NCBI GenBank assembly: GCA_038135065.1
Contig: JAYPWI010000025.1
Span: forward strand, 1 to 53,804
Length of the DNA stretch: 53,804 nt
Source of the DNA: JAYPWI01 sp038135065
Lineage (GTDB): Bacteria > Actinomycetota > Acidimicrobiia > Acidimicrobiales > Poriferisodalaceae
Direction: 5' to 3'
In this document: one piece after another, positions 1-7,629 of the stretch
How positions within the stretch are numbered: position 1 is the stretch's first letter
Layout of the letters: each line of letters opens with the position of its first letter
The notes under the pieces: generated by a model
Database searches by the model: none
Seen by the model: the letters and a program-made list of their open reading frames with translations, nothing else
Told to the model about the DNA's origin: nothing
Position numbers and translations under genes: made by a program

Positions 1-347
1 ACACGGCTATCAGCTTCGATCCGATCCGCCAGGCGGACAACATCCGCAAACAGGGCGGGTTCATCCCCGGCATCAGGCCCGGCCCGCAAACCGAGCGTTA
101 CCTCTCGCGGCTCCTCAACCGGATCACGCTGCCGGGGGCACTCTTCATCGCCTTGGTGGCCCTGCTTCCGACCGTGTTGTTGTCAGCGACCAGCGACCTC
201 GGATCACTCAGCGGTGGGGGTGGGGCGGGAGCCGCGATCGGCTTCGGCGGTGTCTCGATTCTCATTGCCTCGGGGGTGGCGCTCGAGACAGCCAAACAAA
301 TCGACAGCCAGTTGCTGATGCGCAACTACGAAGGCTTCCTGAAGTAG
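1..347 (+). CDS. secY: Preprotein translocase subunit SecY, C-terminal fragment
   Basis: This is the 3' end of the SecY translocon channel subunit, an inner-membrane protein that exports unfolded proteins. The frame is open from base 3 and codes for about 114 residues. It starts within the conserved cytoplasmic segment that reads DNIRKQGGFIPGIRPG, a hallmark of SecY, and continues through two hydrophobic segments (around ITLPGALFIALVALLPTVLL and GFGGVSILIASGVALE). It ends in the short cytoplasmic tail QLLMRNYEGFLK. The 5' part lies outside the window. adk follows after 53 nt, the usual arrangement at the end of the spc operon. Confidence 0.95.
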   Translation, partial: TAISFDPIRQADNIRKQGGFIPGIRPGPQTERYLSRLLNRITLPGALFIALVALLPTVLLSATSDLGSLSGGGGAGAAIGFGGVSILIASGVALETAKQIDSQLLMRNYEGFLK

Positions 348-400
348 GGCTGCGACGGTGAGGCTGTGGATTCCTACCGGCGGATGCGAGAAGGAGTGAC

Positions 401-955
401 ATGACTCGACTTGTGATCCTGGGAAAGCAGGGTGCTGGCAAGGGAACCCAATGCGCGTTGCTCGTCGAGCACTACGGCATCCCTCACATATCGACGGGCG
501 ACATGCTGCGGGCTGCGGTTGCTGAAGGAACACCCCTGGGCTTGCAGGCCAAGGCAGTCATGGACGCGGGTGATCTGGTGTCGGACGAGTTGATCCTCGG
601 CATCGTCGAGGAGCGCTTGGCCCAACCCGATGCTGAAGCAGGATTCCTCTTGGACGGATTCCCCCGTACGGCCGCCCAGGCCGATGGCCTCACCGAGTTG
701 CTCGCCCCGGGCTCCATCGACCTTGCCGTGAACATCGATGTCCCCGACGCAGTGGTAACCGAGCGGATGTTGGGTCGTGGCCGGGCCGATGACACCCCGG
801 AGGCCATCGCCAGACGCCTCGAACTCTATGCAGCAGAGACAGCTCCGCTGCTCGAGTACTTCGGTGGGCAGGGCCGACTGGTTACGGTCGACGGCCTTGG
901 TTCTGAGGATGAGGTTCAAGCGCGCATCGTCGACGCAATCGACGATGCGCGATGA
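401..955 (+). CDS. adk: Adenylate kinase (short-lid form)
   Basis: Interconverts ATP + AMP and 2 ADP in the cytoplasm. The 184-aa product has the P-loop GKQGAGKGT at residues 8-16, the AMP-binding segment HISTGDMLRAAV, and the DGFPRT motif. The LID region is short (GRGRADDTPEAIARRLELY), without the zinc-binding insert of long-form enzymes; this is the usual actinobacterial type (about 181 aa). The start is supported by AAGGAG at 391-396, 4 nt before ATG. It follows secY as in most bacteria, but map and infA, which normally come next, are absent. Confidence 0.96.
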   Translation: MTRLVILGKQGAGKGTQCALLVEHYGIPHISTGDMLRAAVAEGTPLGLQAKAVMDAGDLVSDELILGIVEERLAQPDAEAGFLLDGFPRTAAQADGLTELLAPGSIDLAVNIDVPDAVVTERMLGRGRADDTPEAIARRLELYAAETAPLLEYFGGQGRLVTVDGLGSEDEVQARIVDAIDDAR

Positions 956-1185
956 GGAGCAGCGGTGGTTCGAATTGGTCACCGGCAGCAACCCCGGTAT
1001 GCTCGTCTGTCGGCCCTCGCACGGGTGTGCGGTCGCCGCGTTTACGGTGTTGGCATCGGGCCCCTCGTTGGGGATGCGAACTCGACACCGACCTCAGCCC
1101 ATGGTCCCCATTGGGCCTCCACCGGCAGCATGGCAATGCTGCTCCGGGTGATCCGTCGGTCGCCCTCCACGACAGGTTCTGTGAA
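956..1185. other. Intergenic stretch where map/infA would be expected
   Basis: A 230-bp gap lies between adk and rpmJ. The open frames crossing it on both strands do not resemble IF-1 or methionine aminopeptidase. It holds a possible promoter (975-1003) and a weak stem-loop (1053-1077, CCCC/GGGG core flanked by GCAT/ATGC) without a T-run. Nothing else is recognisable. Confidence 0.6.
975..1003 (+). promoter_or_regulatory. Possible promoter for rpmJ-rpsM-rpsK-rpsD-rpoA-rplQ
   Basis: TTGGTC (975-980) and TATGCT (998-1003) are separated by exactly 17 nt. The -10 fits the actinobacterial TANNNT form and the -35 keeps TTG. It would drive the alpha operon independently of secY-adk. This is a motif match only. 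Confidence 0.35.
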
Positions 1186-1299
1186 GTGAAAGTACGTCCA
1201 AGCGTCAAAAAGATGTGTGACAAGTGTCGGGTCATTCGTCGGCACGGTCGTATCCGAGTGATTTGCCCGAACCCGCGGCACAAGCAGCGGCAGGGATAG
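1186..1299 (+). CDS. rpmJ: 50S ribosomal protein L36
   Basis: A 37-aa zinc-binding protein of the large subunit, too short to stand out on its own. From the GTG at 1186 the product begins MKVRPSVKKMCDKCRVI and ends NPRHKQRQG. The zinc ligands are C-x2-C (CDKC), then C and H in ICPNPRH, as in the C+ form of L36. The ORF stays open upstream to 952, but homology begins at KVRPS. No clear Shine-Dalgarno site precedes the GTG. rpsM follows after 12 nt. Confidence 0.93.
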   Translation: MKVRPSVKKMCDKCRVIRRHGRIRVICPNPRHKQRQG

Positions 1300-1311
1300 G
1301 GAAGGGCTGAC

Positions 1312-1689
1312 ATGGCACGTATTGCCGGCGTCGACATTCCGCGTGAGAAGCGGGTGGAGATCGCCCTCACCTACATCTACGGCATCGGTCGCACGACGGC
1401 TTCGCAGATCTGTGAAGCCCTCGACATCGGCGAGGCCACCCGGGTGCGCGATCTGACCGATGAAGAGGTCATCCGTATCCGTAACCACATCGAGGCCGAA
1501 CTCAAGGTCGAGGGCGACCTGCGGCGTGACGTGGCGCAAGACATCAAGCGCAAAATCGAGATCGGTTGCTATCAGGGCATCCGACACCGTCGCGGCCTTC
1601 CCGTTCACGGGCAGCGCACGCATACCAATGCGCGGACCCGGAAGGGCCCCCGCAAGACCGTCGCCGGGAAGAAGAAGGTCCGTAAGTAA
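1312..1689 (+). CDS. rpsM: 30S ribosomal protein S13
   Basis: Small-subunit head protein that contacts tRNA and the 50S subunit. The 125-aa product starts MARIAGVDIPREKRVEIALTY, contains the helix-hairpin-helix-like YGIGRTTA segment, and ends with the basic tail VHGQRTHTNARTRKGP...KKKVRK, typical of S13. A Shine-Dalgarno-like GGAAGGG lies about 8 nt before the ATG. The TAA stop overlaps the rpsK ATG by one base, so the two are translationally coupled. Confidence 0.97.
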   Translation: MARIAGVDIPREKRVEIALTYIYGIGRTTASQICEALDIGEATRVRDLTDEEVIRIRNHIEAELKVEGDLRRDVAQDIKRKIEIGCYQGIRHRRGLPVHGQRTHTNARTRKGPRKTVAGKKKVRK

Positions 1690-2087
1690 TGGCCAAACCG
1701 CAGGCTGGTGGGCGTCGTCCCCGGCGTAGGGAACGCAAGAACGTGGGCCACGGGGTGGCGCACATCAAGAGTTCGTTCAACAACACCATCATCACATTCA
1801 CAGACCAACAGGGGAATGTGGTGTCGTGGGCTTCGGCGGGCAACGTCGGGTTCAAGGGTTCGCGCAAGTCGACTCCTTTCGCAGCTCAGCAGGCGGCCGA
1901 ACAGGCGGCTCGTCGAGCGATGGAGCACGGTGTTCGCCGGGTCGACATCCAGGTCAAGGGCCCGGGGTCCGGGCGCGAGACCGCAATTCGGTCCATCCAG
2001 AACACGGGGATCGAGATCACCGGTATCAAGGACATGACGCCGGTACCTCACAACGGTTGTCGTCCACCGAAGCGTCGGAGGGTCTGA
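1689..2087 (+). CDS. rpsK: 30S ribosomal protein S11
   Basis: Small-subunit platform protein near the mRNA exit. The 132-aa product contains the family segments IKSSFNNTIITFTD, GFKGSRKSTPFAAQ and the C-terminal TPVPHNGCRPPKRRRV. The start codon shares one base with the rpsM stop. rpsD begins 2 nt after the stop. Length is normal for the family (about 130 aa). Confidence 0.97.
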   Translation: MAKPQAGGRRPRRRERKNVGHGVAHIKSSFNNTIITFTDQQGNVVSWASAGNVGFKGSRKSTPFAAQQAAEQAARRAMEHGVRRVDIQVKGPGSGRETAIRSIQNTGIEITGIKDMTPVPHNGCRPPKRRRV

Positions 2088-2089
2088 CG

Positions 2090-2707
2090 ATGTCGCGTTA
2101 CACAGGACCCAAGGCCCGGGTGTCCCGTCGGCTCGGTGTCAACATCTGGGGAACGGCAGGAGAGACCAAGGCGCTCGACCGTCGTCCCTACCCCCCCGGA
2201 GAGCATGGGCGGGGTCGCCGTCGGAGCCAGAACTCCGAATACCTGTTGCAGCTCCAAGAGAAGCAGAAGGCTCGCTTCACCTATGGGGTCAACGAACGAC
2301 AGTTCCGCAACGTGTACCAAGAGGCGTCTCGCCAGCGAGGTGTCACCGGCGAGAACCTTCTGCGTCTGCTGGAACTTCGTCTTGACAACATCGTGTACCG
2401 GGCCGGTTGGGCGGCTACGCGACCCCAAGCACGTCAGTTCGTGAGCCACGGCCACATCAATGTCAATGGCCGGCGGGTGAACATTCCCAGCTATCGGGCT
2501 CGCAAGGGCGATGTGATTGAGCTGCGTGCGAAGTCCCGAGAGGTCGTGACTGTACGCTGGAACCTCGACGTGCTCGATCGTGCCGCTCCCGTGTGGCTCG
2601 AGACCGGGGACGGAGGTCAGCAGGTCACCGTGCGAGAACTTCCCACCCGGGAACAGATCGACATTCCTGTCCGCGAGCAGCTCATCGTCGAGCTGTACAG
2701 CAAGTAA
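2090..2707 (+). CDS. rpsD: 30S ribosomal protein S4
   Basis: Primary 16S rRNA-binding protein that nucleates 30S assembly. The 205-aa product starts MSRYTGPKARVSRRLGVNI, has the S4 RNA-binding domain (RLDNIVYRAGWA...QFVSHGHINVNGRRVNIPSY) in its middle, and ends VREQLIVELYSK. A longer frame opens at 1826 inside rpsK; the ATG at 2090 is chosen because family homology begins there and GGAGGG lies just upstream. No zinc-binding cysteines are present in the N-terminus. Confidence 0.97.
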   Translation: MSRYTGPKARVSRRLGVNIWGTAGETKALDRRPYPPGEHGRGRRRSQNSEYLLQLQEKQKARFTYGVNERQFRNVYQEASRQRGVTGENLLRLLELRLDNIVYRAGWAATRPQARQFVSHGHINVNGRRVNIPSYRARKGDVIELRAKSREVVTVRWNLDVLDRAAPVWLETGDGGQQVTVRELPTREQIDIPVREQLIVELYSK

Positions 2708-2736
2708 ACCCATCGAGTCTTCACCTGGAGTCAGCA

Positions 2737-3690
2737 GTGAGCATGCTCATGATGCAGCGACCGACGGTCGAGCCCCTCGGGGACGAGGTTGCGAACCGGC
2801 AACGGTTCGCGATCGGCCCCCTCGAGCCCGGGTTCGGTCACACAATCGGTAACTCTCTTCGTCGCACCCTGTTGTCGTCGGTGCCTGGTGCTGCAATCAC
2901 CCAGGTCCGGTTCGATGACGCTCTGCACGAATTCGACACCATTCCCGGTGTCGTCGAGGACGTCACGGACATCATCCTCAACCTGAAGGATGTCGTTCTC
3001 ACCTGCGAGAGTGACGACGCCGTGGCCGTTCGTCTCGATTGTCGTGGGCCGGCCGACATCTCGGCCGGTGACATCGAGTGGCCAGCCGATGTCGAGTGCC
3101 TGAACCGCGATCTGAAGATCGCGACCCTGAGCAGCAGCGGACGCCTTGCCCTGGACCTGACCGTTCAGCGGGGTCGTGGCTACCAGGGTTCGGACGACCA
3201 GGCTGCAGGGAGTTCGATCGGGGTGATCCCGGTGGACGCGATCTTCAGCCCGGTCCGCCGAGTGTCCATCGAGGTCGAACCGGTGCGTGTCGAGCAGTCG
3301 ACCAACTTCGATCGCCTGATTCTCGACATCGACACGGACGGCTCGATCAGCCCACGTGAGGCACTTGCTTCTGCCGCCGAGACCTTGCAACGACTCGTGG
3401 GTCTGGTTGCCTCGCTCAGCGACGAGCCCGAGGGCCTCGATCTCGGTGAGGTGGTAGCCAGTGACACAGGCTCCCCGGATCTCGACCTGCCGATCGAAGA
3501 CCTCGATCTCAGCGAACGGCCCCGGAACTGCCTCAAGCGTGGCCAGGTCAACACCATCGGCGAGCTGTTGACGAAGTCGATCGACGATCTCATGGCCATC
3601 ACCAACTTCGGACAGAAGTCCTTGGACGAAGTGATCCAGAAACTCGACGAACGAGGCTTGACCCTGCGGGGCTTCGCCTCCCATTCCTAG
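2737..3690 (+). CDS. rpoA: DNA-directed RNA polymerase subunit alpha
   Basis: Assembly platform of RNA polymerase. The 317-aa product has the N-terminal domain with GFGHTIGNSLRRTLLSSVPG, then a linker rich in Asp/Glu, then the C-terminal domain (about residues 250-310) with the DNA-contact segment ERPRNCLKRGQVNTIGELL and FGQKSLDEV. The GTG at 2737 is chosen because GGAG at 2727-2730 sits 6 nt upstream; the ATGs at 2743, 2749 and 2752 are further from any ribosome-binding site. It sits between rpsD and rplQ as in nearly all bacteria. Confidence 0.97.
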   Translation: MSMLMMQRPTVEPLGDEVANRQRFAIGPLEPGFGHTIGNSLRRTLLSSVPGAAITQVRFDDALHEFDTIPGVVEDVTDIILNLKDVVLTCESDDAVAVRLDCRGPADISAGDIEWPADVECLNRDLKIATLSSSGRLALDLTVQRGRGYQGSDDQAAGSSIGVIPVDAIFSPVRRVSIEVEPVRVEQSTNFDRLILDIDTDGSISPREALASAAETLQRLVGLVASLSDEPEGLDLGEVVASDTGSPDLDLPIEDLDLSERPRNCLKRGQVNTIGELLTKSIDDLMAITNFGQKSLDEVIQKLDERGLTLRGFASHS

Positions 3691-3702
3691 GACCTCAGCG
3701 AG

Positions 3703-4056
3703 ATGCCCACCCCGAAAAAGGGCCGCCGCTTCGGCGGTAGCGCAAGTCACCAGCGGTCGATGATGGCCAATCTTGCAGCGTCGTTGTTCGCCGCAGAAGC
3801 CATCGAGACCACCGAAGCCAAGGCCAAGGCGCTTCGTCCGTACGCCGAGAAGCTGATCACCAAGGCCAAGAAGGGCGGTCTGCACCGCCATCGTCAGTTG
3901 GTGGCCAGCCTCAATGGTGATCAGGAAATGGCCCAGAAGCTGATCGACGAGATCGGACCCCGCTACGACCAGCGTCCGGGTGGGTATACCCGCATCCTCA
4001 AGCTGGGTCCCCGCCAGGGCGACAATGCGCCGATGGCGTTGATCGAACTCGTTTGA
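3703..4056 (+). CDS. rplQ: 50S ribosomal protein L17
   Basis: Large-subunit protein close to the exit tunnel. The 117-aa product starts MPTPKKGRRFGGSASHQRSMMANLAASLFAAEAI and contains the typical ETTEAKAKALRPYAEKLITKAK segment; it ends GDNAPMALIELV. It is the last gene of the alpha operon here and converges on the reversed gene at 4080-5798. AGGA lies about 10 nt before the start. Confidence 0.96.
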   Translation: MPTPKKGRRFGGSASHQRSMMANLAASLFAAEAIETTEAKAKALRPYAEKLITKAKKGGLHRHRQLVASLNGDQEMAQKLIDEIGPRYDQRPGGYTRILKLGPRQGDNAPMALIELV

Positions 4057-4079
4057 TTCGAGCCCTGCCCCCAGCTGTG

Positions 4080-4094
4080 TCAGCCCTGGGCTGA
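4080..4094. terminator. Possible weak bidirectional stem-loop between rplQ and the reversed amidohydrolase
   Basis: TCAGCC and GGCTGA form a 6-bp stem with a CTG loop between the convergent genes. It overlaps the stop codon of the reverse-strand gene. There is no T-run, so termination is only a suggestion. Confidence 0.3.
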
Positions 4095-5798
4095 GACGGG
4101 AATGGTGTCTCGCCCCGAACGGAGCAGCGTTCCGGGTCGGGCATCGGTGAAGTTGCCGTCGGTCACCGCCTCGGTGCCGTTGATGATGACGTGCCTGATC
4201 CCGTCGGCTTCTCCGTAGAGCCGCCACGCCCCGCCTGGCAGGTCTTCTCGGATTTCCGTTGGACGTGGCGCAACCTGGTCCGCGTCGAACACGACGATGT
4301 CGGCGTACCACCCCTCCTCGAGTCGGCCCCGGTCCCGAAGACCGTAGAGCCGAGCAGGCACGTCGGTGAGCTTGTGAATGACTGTTTCGAGATCCATCAG
4401 GTCCCGGTCGCGGGCTGCTTGGATCAGCGAAGTGGAGTAGCTGAAGGTGGCGAGCAGATCGAGATGTGCGCCGGCATCCGAGGCTCCGATCACGCACCGC
4501 TCGTCGTTCCAGAGATCGCGCCGCATCAGCCATGTCTCGTCGTCGTCCCCTGAGACGGGCGGGTACAAACCGGTCTTGAGGTTGTCGGCGACAATCAGGT
4601 CACACAAGGCATCCCACGCGGACTGCCCCTGCTCGGCCGCGATGTCTCCGATCGTCCTGCCCTCGAGGTGCCGCAGTTCGGGATCGTTCACCTCCCCGAC
4701 CATCAAGCGTTCCCAGCGGGCAAGGCCGCGGAAGGTGGTGGATTGCTGGGCGAGCTCGTTCAGTTCGGCGCGACGAGCCGGATCGGCGAAGAGGGCCAGT
4801 TTCTGTTCGGCCGGGAGCGCCATGGGCTCGGCCCATCCGTTGAGGGCATCGAGTGCGAAGCCCGTCTCGAAGCAGAGTCTGGTGACCGCCGGCAGAGGTG
4901 CGGTGAGGGCCAGGACCCGACCACCACGCGCCGCCGCATAGTCGCTGGCCGCCAGCTTGTCCTCGATCGCTTCTCGTTGACGGGTGCTGGCGAAGATCAC
5001 GTTCCAGTTCAGTGGCTTGTCTGCGGCTACCGACATGTCAGTCAGCAACTGGTAGGTGGATTCGTCGAAGCGGCCGACGGTCGGGATGAACTCGAGGGCG
5101 ACTGCCGCACTGTCTCGGAGGACGTCACAGAGAGCGACCAGTTCGTCCGTCGATGCGTGCCGGGACGGTACCGGTGCACCTGTCGGGTCGTTGTGGGTGG
5201 TGGCCCATGACGAGCTGAAGCCGAGGCCTCCCGCATCGATGGCATCGGCGAGCAGTCGGCGCATCTCGGCCAACTCGTCCTCGGTGGCCTCGTTGCCTAC
5301 TGCCCGCTCGCCCATCACGATGCGGCGCAGTGCGGTGTGGCCGACGAGGAATCCAGCATTGGGAAGCAGGGTGCCGTCGATGGCGTCGAGGTACTCGGCG
5401 AAGCTCCGCCAGTTCCAGGGCACACCCTCCTGCAGGGAGGCGAGGGGCATGCCCTCGACCCTGGCGAGCAGTCGCATGAGGTAGTCACCGTGCTCGGGCT
5501 CGAGCGGTGCGATGGTGAACCCACAGTTCCCGCCGATCACCGTGGTCACCCCGTGTAGCGGTGAGGGGGACAGGGTGGTGTCCCAGAACACCTGCGCGTC
5601 GAAGTGGGTGTGGATGTCGACGAAGCCCGGCGCGACGACGAGACCGGTTGCTTCGATCTGGCGGTGGCCTTGCCCGTCGAGTGAACCCGGAGCGCCCAGG
5701 GCAGTAATGCGGTCACCGGTGATGCCAATGTCGCCGGTGGTGGCTGGACCCCCGCTGCCGTCGATGACGGTGCCGTTGACGATGACGAGATCGAACAT
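4080..5798 (-). CDS. N-acyl-D-amino-acid deacylase family amidohydrolase
   Basis: A 572-aa member of the amidohydrolase superfamily, D-aminoacylase branch, which removes acyl groups from N-acyl-D-amino acids or related amides. Metal-site features are visible: H63-T-H65 in GFVDIHTHFDAQ, the cysteine of GGNCGFTIAP (Cys92, the bridging ligand in D-aminoacylases), and the late Asp of IGASDAGAHLD. The start is supported by AGGGGG a few bases upstream. It is inserted in reverse orientation between rplQ and truA, away from its usual context, so its substrate is unknown. Length is typical of the family. Confidence 0.85.
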   Translation of the reverse strand: MFDLVIVNGTVIDGSGGPATTGDIGITGDRITALGAPGSLDGQGHRQIEATGLVVAPGFVDIHTHFDAQVFWDTTLSPSPLHGVTTVIGGNCGFTIAPLEPEHGDYLMRLLARVEGMPLASLQEGVPWNWRSFAEYLDAIDGTLLPNAGFLVGHTALRRIVMGERAVGNEATEDELAEMRRLLADAIDAGGLGFSSSWATTHNDPTGAPVPSRHASTDELVALCDVLRDSAAVALEFIPTVGRFDESTYQLLTDMSVAADKPLNWNVIFASTRQREAIEDKLAASDYAAARGGRVLALTAPLPAVTRLCFETGFALDALNGWAEPMALPAEQKLALFADPARRAELNELAQQSTTFRGLARWERLMVGEVNDPELRHLEGRTIGDIAAEQGQSAWDALCDLIVADNLKTGLYPPVSGDDDETWLMRRDLWNDERCVIGASDAGAHLDLLATFSYSTSLIQAARDRDLMDLETVIHKLTDVPARLYGLRDRGRLEEGWYADIVVFDADQVAPRPTEIREDLPGGAWRLYGEADGIRHVIINGTEAVTDGNFTDARPGTLLRSGRDTIPVSAQG

Positions 5799-5827
5799 GC
5801 TGTTCCCCCTGGTTCGCTAGAGGAAAT

Positions 5828-5833
5828 TACCCT
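5828..5833 (+). promoter_or_regulatory. -10 element TACCCT for truA (leaderless type)
   Basis: TACCCT ends 7 nt before the truA ATG at 5841, so transcription would be expected to begin at or next to the start codon. No Shine-Dalgarno sequence fits. No convincing -35 is visible. Confidence 0.5.
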
Positions 5834-5840
5834 GCGTCTC

Positions 5841-6623
5841 ATGTCGGCGCGCCACAACGTCTGTCTGCGGCTGGGATATCGGGGCACGGCGTTTCGGGGC
5901 TTCGCTGCCAATACAGGCGTGGTAACCGTTGCCGGGGAACTCCGAGCCGCCCTCCGTACCGTTCTGGGTCACGAGATCGAGCTTCAGGTGGCCGGACGAA
6001 CCGACGCCGGAGTCCACGCCAGCGGTCAGGTGGTGTCCTTCACGACCGACAGTCCTCGGTTCGTCCCGGACCGCTTGGTGTCTGCCCTGAACCGGCGTTG
6101 CGGCCCCGACATCGTCGTGAACGCTCTGGCCTTGGTCCCTCCCGACTTTCATGCTCGGTTCTCGGCGCGCCAGCGGACGTATCGCTACACCGTCAACGAG
6201 CGGACACTGCCCGACCCCCTCCGAAGCGATCTCGAGTGGCATGTGGGTCGAGCCCTCGATGTGGATGCCATGAACGAGGTTGCCGTTGCCATGGTGGGCG
6301 AGCACGATTTCACCTCGTTCTGTCGACGGCCGAAGGGAACTTCACCTGATGCGCCGTTGATGCGCCGGGTCATCAGCGCCCAGTGGGTGGCTGCACCACA
6401 AGGCCGCCTCGCCTTCGAGGTCGTTGCCACAGCCTTCTGTCACCAGATGGTCAGGTCGATGGTCGGGTTCTGTGTTGCCGCTGGCCGGGGTCAGCGAACC
6501 GCCGACGATGTCGTGGCGGTGATTGCGGCGCGCGACCGTAATGATGCTCCCGCAATTGCACCTCCAGAGGGGTTGGTGCTGGTGGCGGTGGGGTACGACC
6601 CCGAACCATCCTGGATCGGCTGA
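5841..6623 (+). CDS. truA: tRNA pseudouridine(38-40) synthase TruA
   Basis: Converts uridines 38-40 of the tRNA anticodon arm to pseudouridine. The 260-aa product has the conserved GYRGTAFRGF segment near the N-terminus, the catalytic aspartate in AGRTDAGVHA (Asp55), and the later motifs FHARFSARQRTYRY and HDFTSFC. The C-terminus keeps FCHQMVRSMVGF. It usually sits between rplQ and rplM; here one reversed gene intervenes and truA appears to have its own leaderless promoter (TACCCT at 5828-5833). Confidence 0.96.
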   Translation: MSARHNVCLRLGYRGTAFRGFAANTGVVTVAGELRAALRTVLGHEIELQVAGRTDAGVHASGQVVSFTTDSPRFVPDRLVSALNRRCGPDIVVNALALVPPDFHARFSARQRTYRYTVNERTLPDPLRSDLEWHVGRALDVDAMNEVAVAMVGEHDFTSFCRRPKGTSPDAPLMRRVISAQWVAAPQGRLAFEVVATAFCHQMVRSMVGFCVAAGRGQRTADDVVAVIAARDRNDAPAIAPPEGLVLVAVGYDPEPSWIG

Positions 6624-6644
6624 TGGAATCGGCGATGCCAGGGT

Positions 6645-6673
6645 TTGCTGCGAGGCTGTCGGCTCCGTATCCT
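6645..6673 (+). promoter_or_regulatory. Possible promoter of rplM-rpsI
   Basis: TTGCTG (6645-6650) and TATCCT (6668-6673) are separated by 17 nt. A start about 7 nt downstream would give a leader of roughly 80 nt before the rplM GTG. That leader begins with a GGCCC/GGGCC hairpin (6682-6696). Confidence 0.45.
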
Positions 6674-6681
6674 GAACCGTC

Positions 6682-6696
6682 GGCCCAATTCGGGCC
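6682..6696 (+). promoter_or_regulatory. Stem-loop at the start of the rplM leader
   Basis: GGCCC (6682-6686) and GGGCC (6692-6696) enclose AATTC. It sits at the predicted 5' end of the rplM-rpsI transcript, where autoregulatory r-protein leaders occur in some bacteria. No match to a named leader is claimed. Confidence 0.25.
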
Positions 6697-6762
6697 CCAC
6701 CTCTCGTGGTCGATTGCAGACCCAGAGGTTGCTCACCCCGTAGTTTCCGAGGTTCTCCCATC

Positions 6763-7209
6763 GTGCGTACATATGCGCCCAAGGCCAGCGAGATCGAGCG
6801 TCAGTGGTTCGTCGTCGACGCCGAAGGTCTCGTCCTCGGCCGGATGGCCACCGAAGTCGCACGCATCCTGCGTGGCAAGCACAAGCCGACCTTCGCCCCG
6901 AACATGGATACCGGTGATCACGTCGTGATCGTGAACGCCGACAAGGTCGTGCTCACGTCGAACAAGGCTGATACCAAGCTCGTCCATCGCCACTCCGGTT
7001 ACCCGGGCGGATTGAGTACCCAGACCTACGGTGAACTGCTGGCCAAGAAGCCCGCTGACGCCATTCGGCGAACGGTGAAGGGCATGCTGCCCCGTAATCG
7101 CCTGGGCGCACAGATGCTGACAAAGCTGAAGGTCTACGCCGGCCCTGACCATCCCCATGCCGCCCAGCAGCCCGCAGCCCTCGAGCTCGACGGCGCCCGG
7201 GCCAAGTGA
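6763..7209 (+). CDS. rplM: 50S ribosomal protein L13
   Basis: Early-assembly large-subunit protein. From the GTG at 6763 the 148-aa product begins MRTYAPKASEIERQWFVVDA, exactly where the family starts; the ORF extends upstream to 6706 but that part has no homology. Conserved parts include LGRMATEVARILRGKHKPTFAP, the DTGDHVVIVNADKV segment, and GMLPRNRLGAQMLTKLKVY. GAGG at 6749-6752 is a distant ribosome-binding site. It forms the usual rplM-rpsI pair. Confidence 0.96.
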   Translation: MRTYAPKASEIERQWFVVDAEGLVLGRMATEVARILRGKHKPTFAPNMDTGDHVVIVNADKVVLTSNKADTKLVHRHSGYPGGLSTQTYGELLAKKPADAIRRTVKGMLPRNRLGAQMLTKLKVYAGPDHPHAAQQPAALELDGARAK

Positions 7210-7222
7210 TTCGAGGTTCGAT

Positions 7223-7615
7223 GTGACTGCTCCTCTCACCCAGACCACCGGTCGGCGCAAGCGTGCCGTTGCCCGCGTCCGTTTCCGTCCGGGAACCGGC
7301 GTGATCACCGTCAATGGTCGTGCCTTCGATGACTACTTCACCTCCTCGAGCCATCGCCTCGTCGTCTCGCAACCTCTTCGGCTCACCGAGACCGAGCAGG
7401 CCTACGACATCGACGCCACGCTCGACGGAGGCGGCATGGCCGGACAGGCTGGGGCGCTTCGCCTGGGTATTGCCCGGTCATTGGTCGAACTCGATCCCGA
7501 GTCTCGGCCGGTTCTCAAGGGCGCCGGTCTGCTGACCCGGGACTCGAGGATCAAGGAGTCCAAGAAGTACGGCCTGAAGAAGGCCCGTAAGGCTCCTCAG
7601 TACTCCAAGCGCTGA
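7223..7615 (+). CDS. rpsI: 30S ribosomal protein S9
   Basis: Small-subunit protein whose C-terminal tail reaches the P-site tRNA. From the GTG at 7223 the 130-aa product starts MTAPLTQTTGRRKRAVARVR; it contains GGGMAGQAGALRLGIARSL and ends with the basic tail ESKKYGLKKARKAPQYSKR. The ORF opens at 7157 inside rplM, but CGAGG lies 6 nt before 7223 and homology begins there. glmM follows after 14 nt. Confidence 0.95.
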   Translation: MTAPLTQTTGRRKRAVARVRFRPGTGVITVNGRAFDDYFTSSSHRLVVSQPLRLTETEQAYDIDATLDGGGMAGQAGALRLGIARSLVELDPESRPVLKGAGLLTRDSRIKESKKYGLKKARKAPQYSKR

Positions 7616-7629
7616 CCGAGTCGAGCGCT

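Noticed and set aside
967..976. GGTTCGAATT resembling a tRNA T-loop between adk and rpmJ.
   Set aside because: The flanking bases do not pair as a T-stem, and no anticodon arm or acceptor stem lies at the right distance.
2731..4533. 600-codon reverse-strand frame.
   Set aside because: It is antisense to rpoA and rplQ, which are certain genes.
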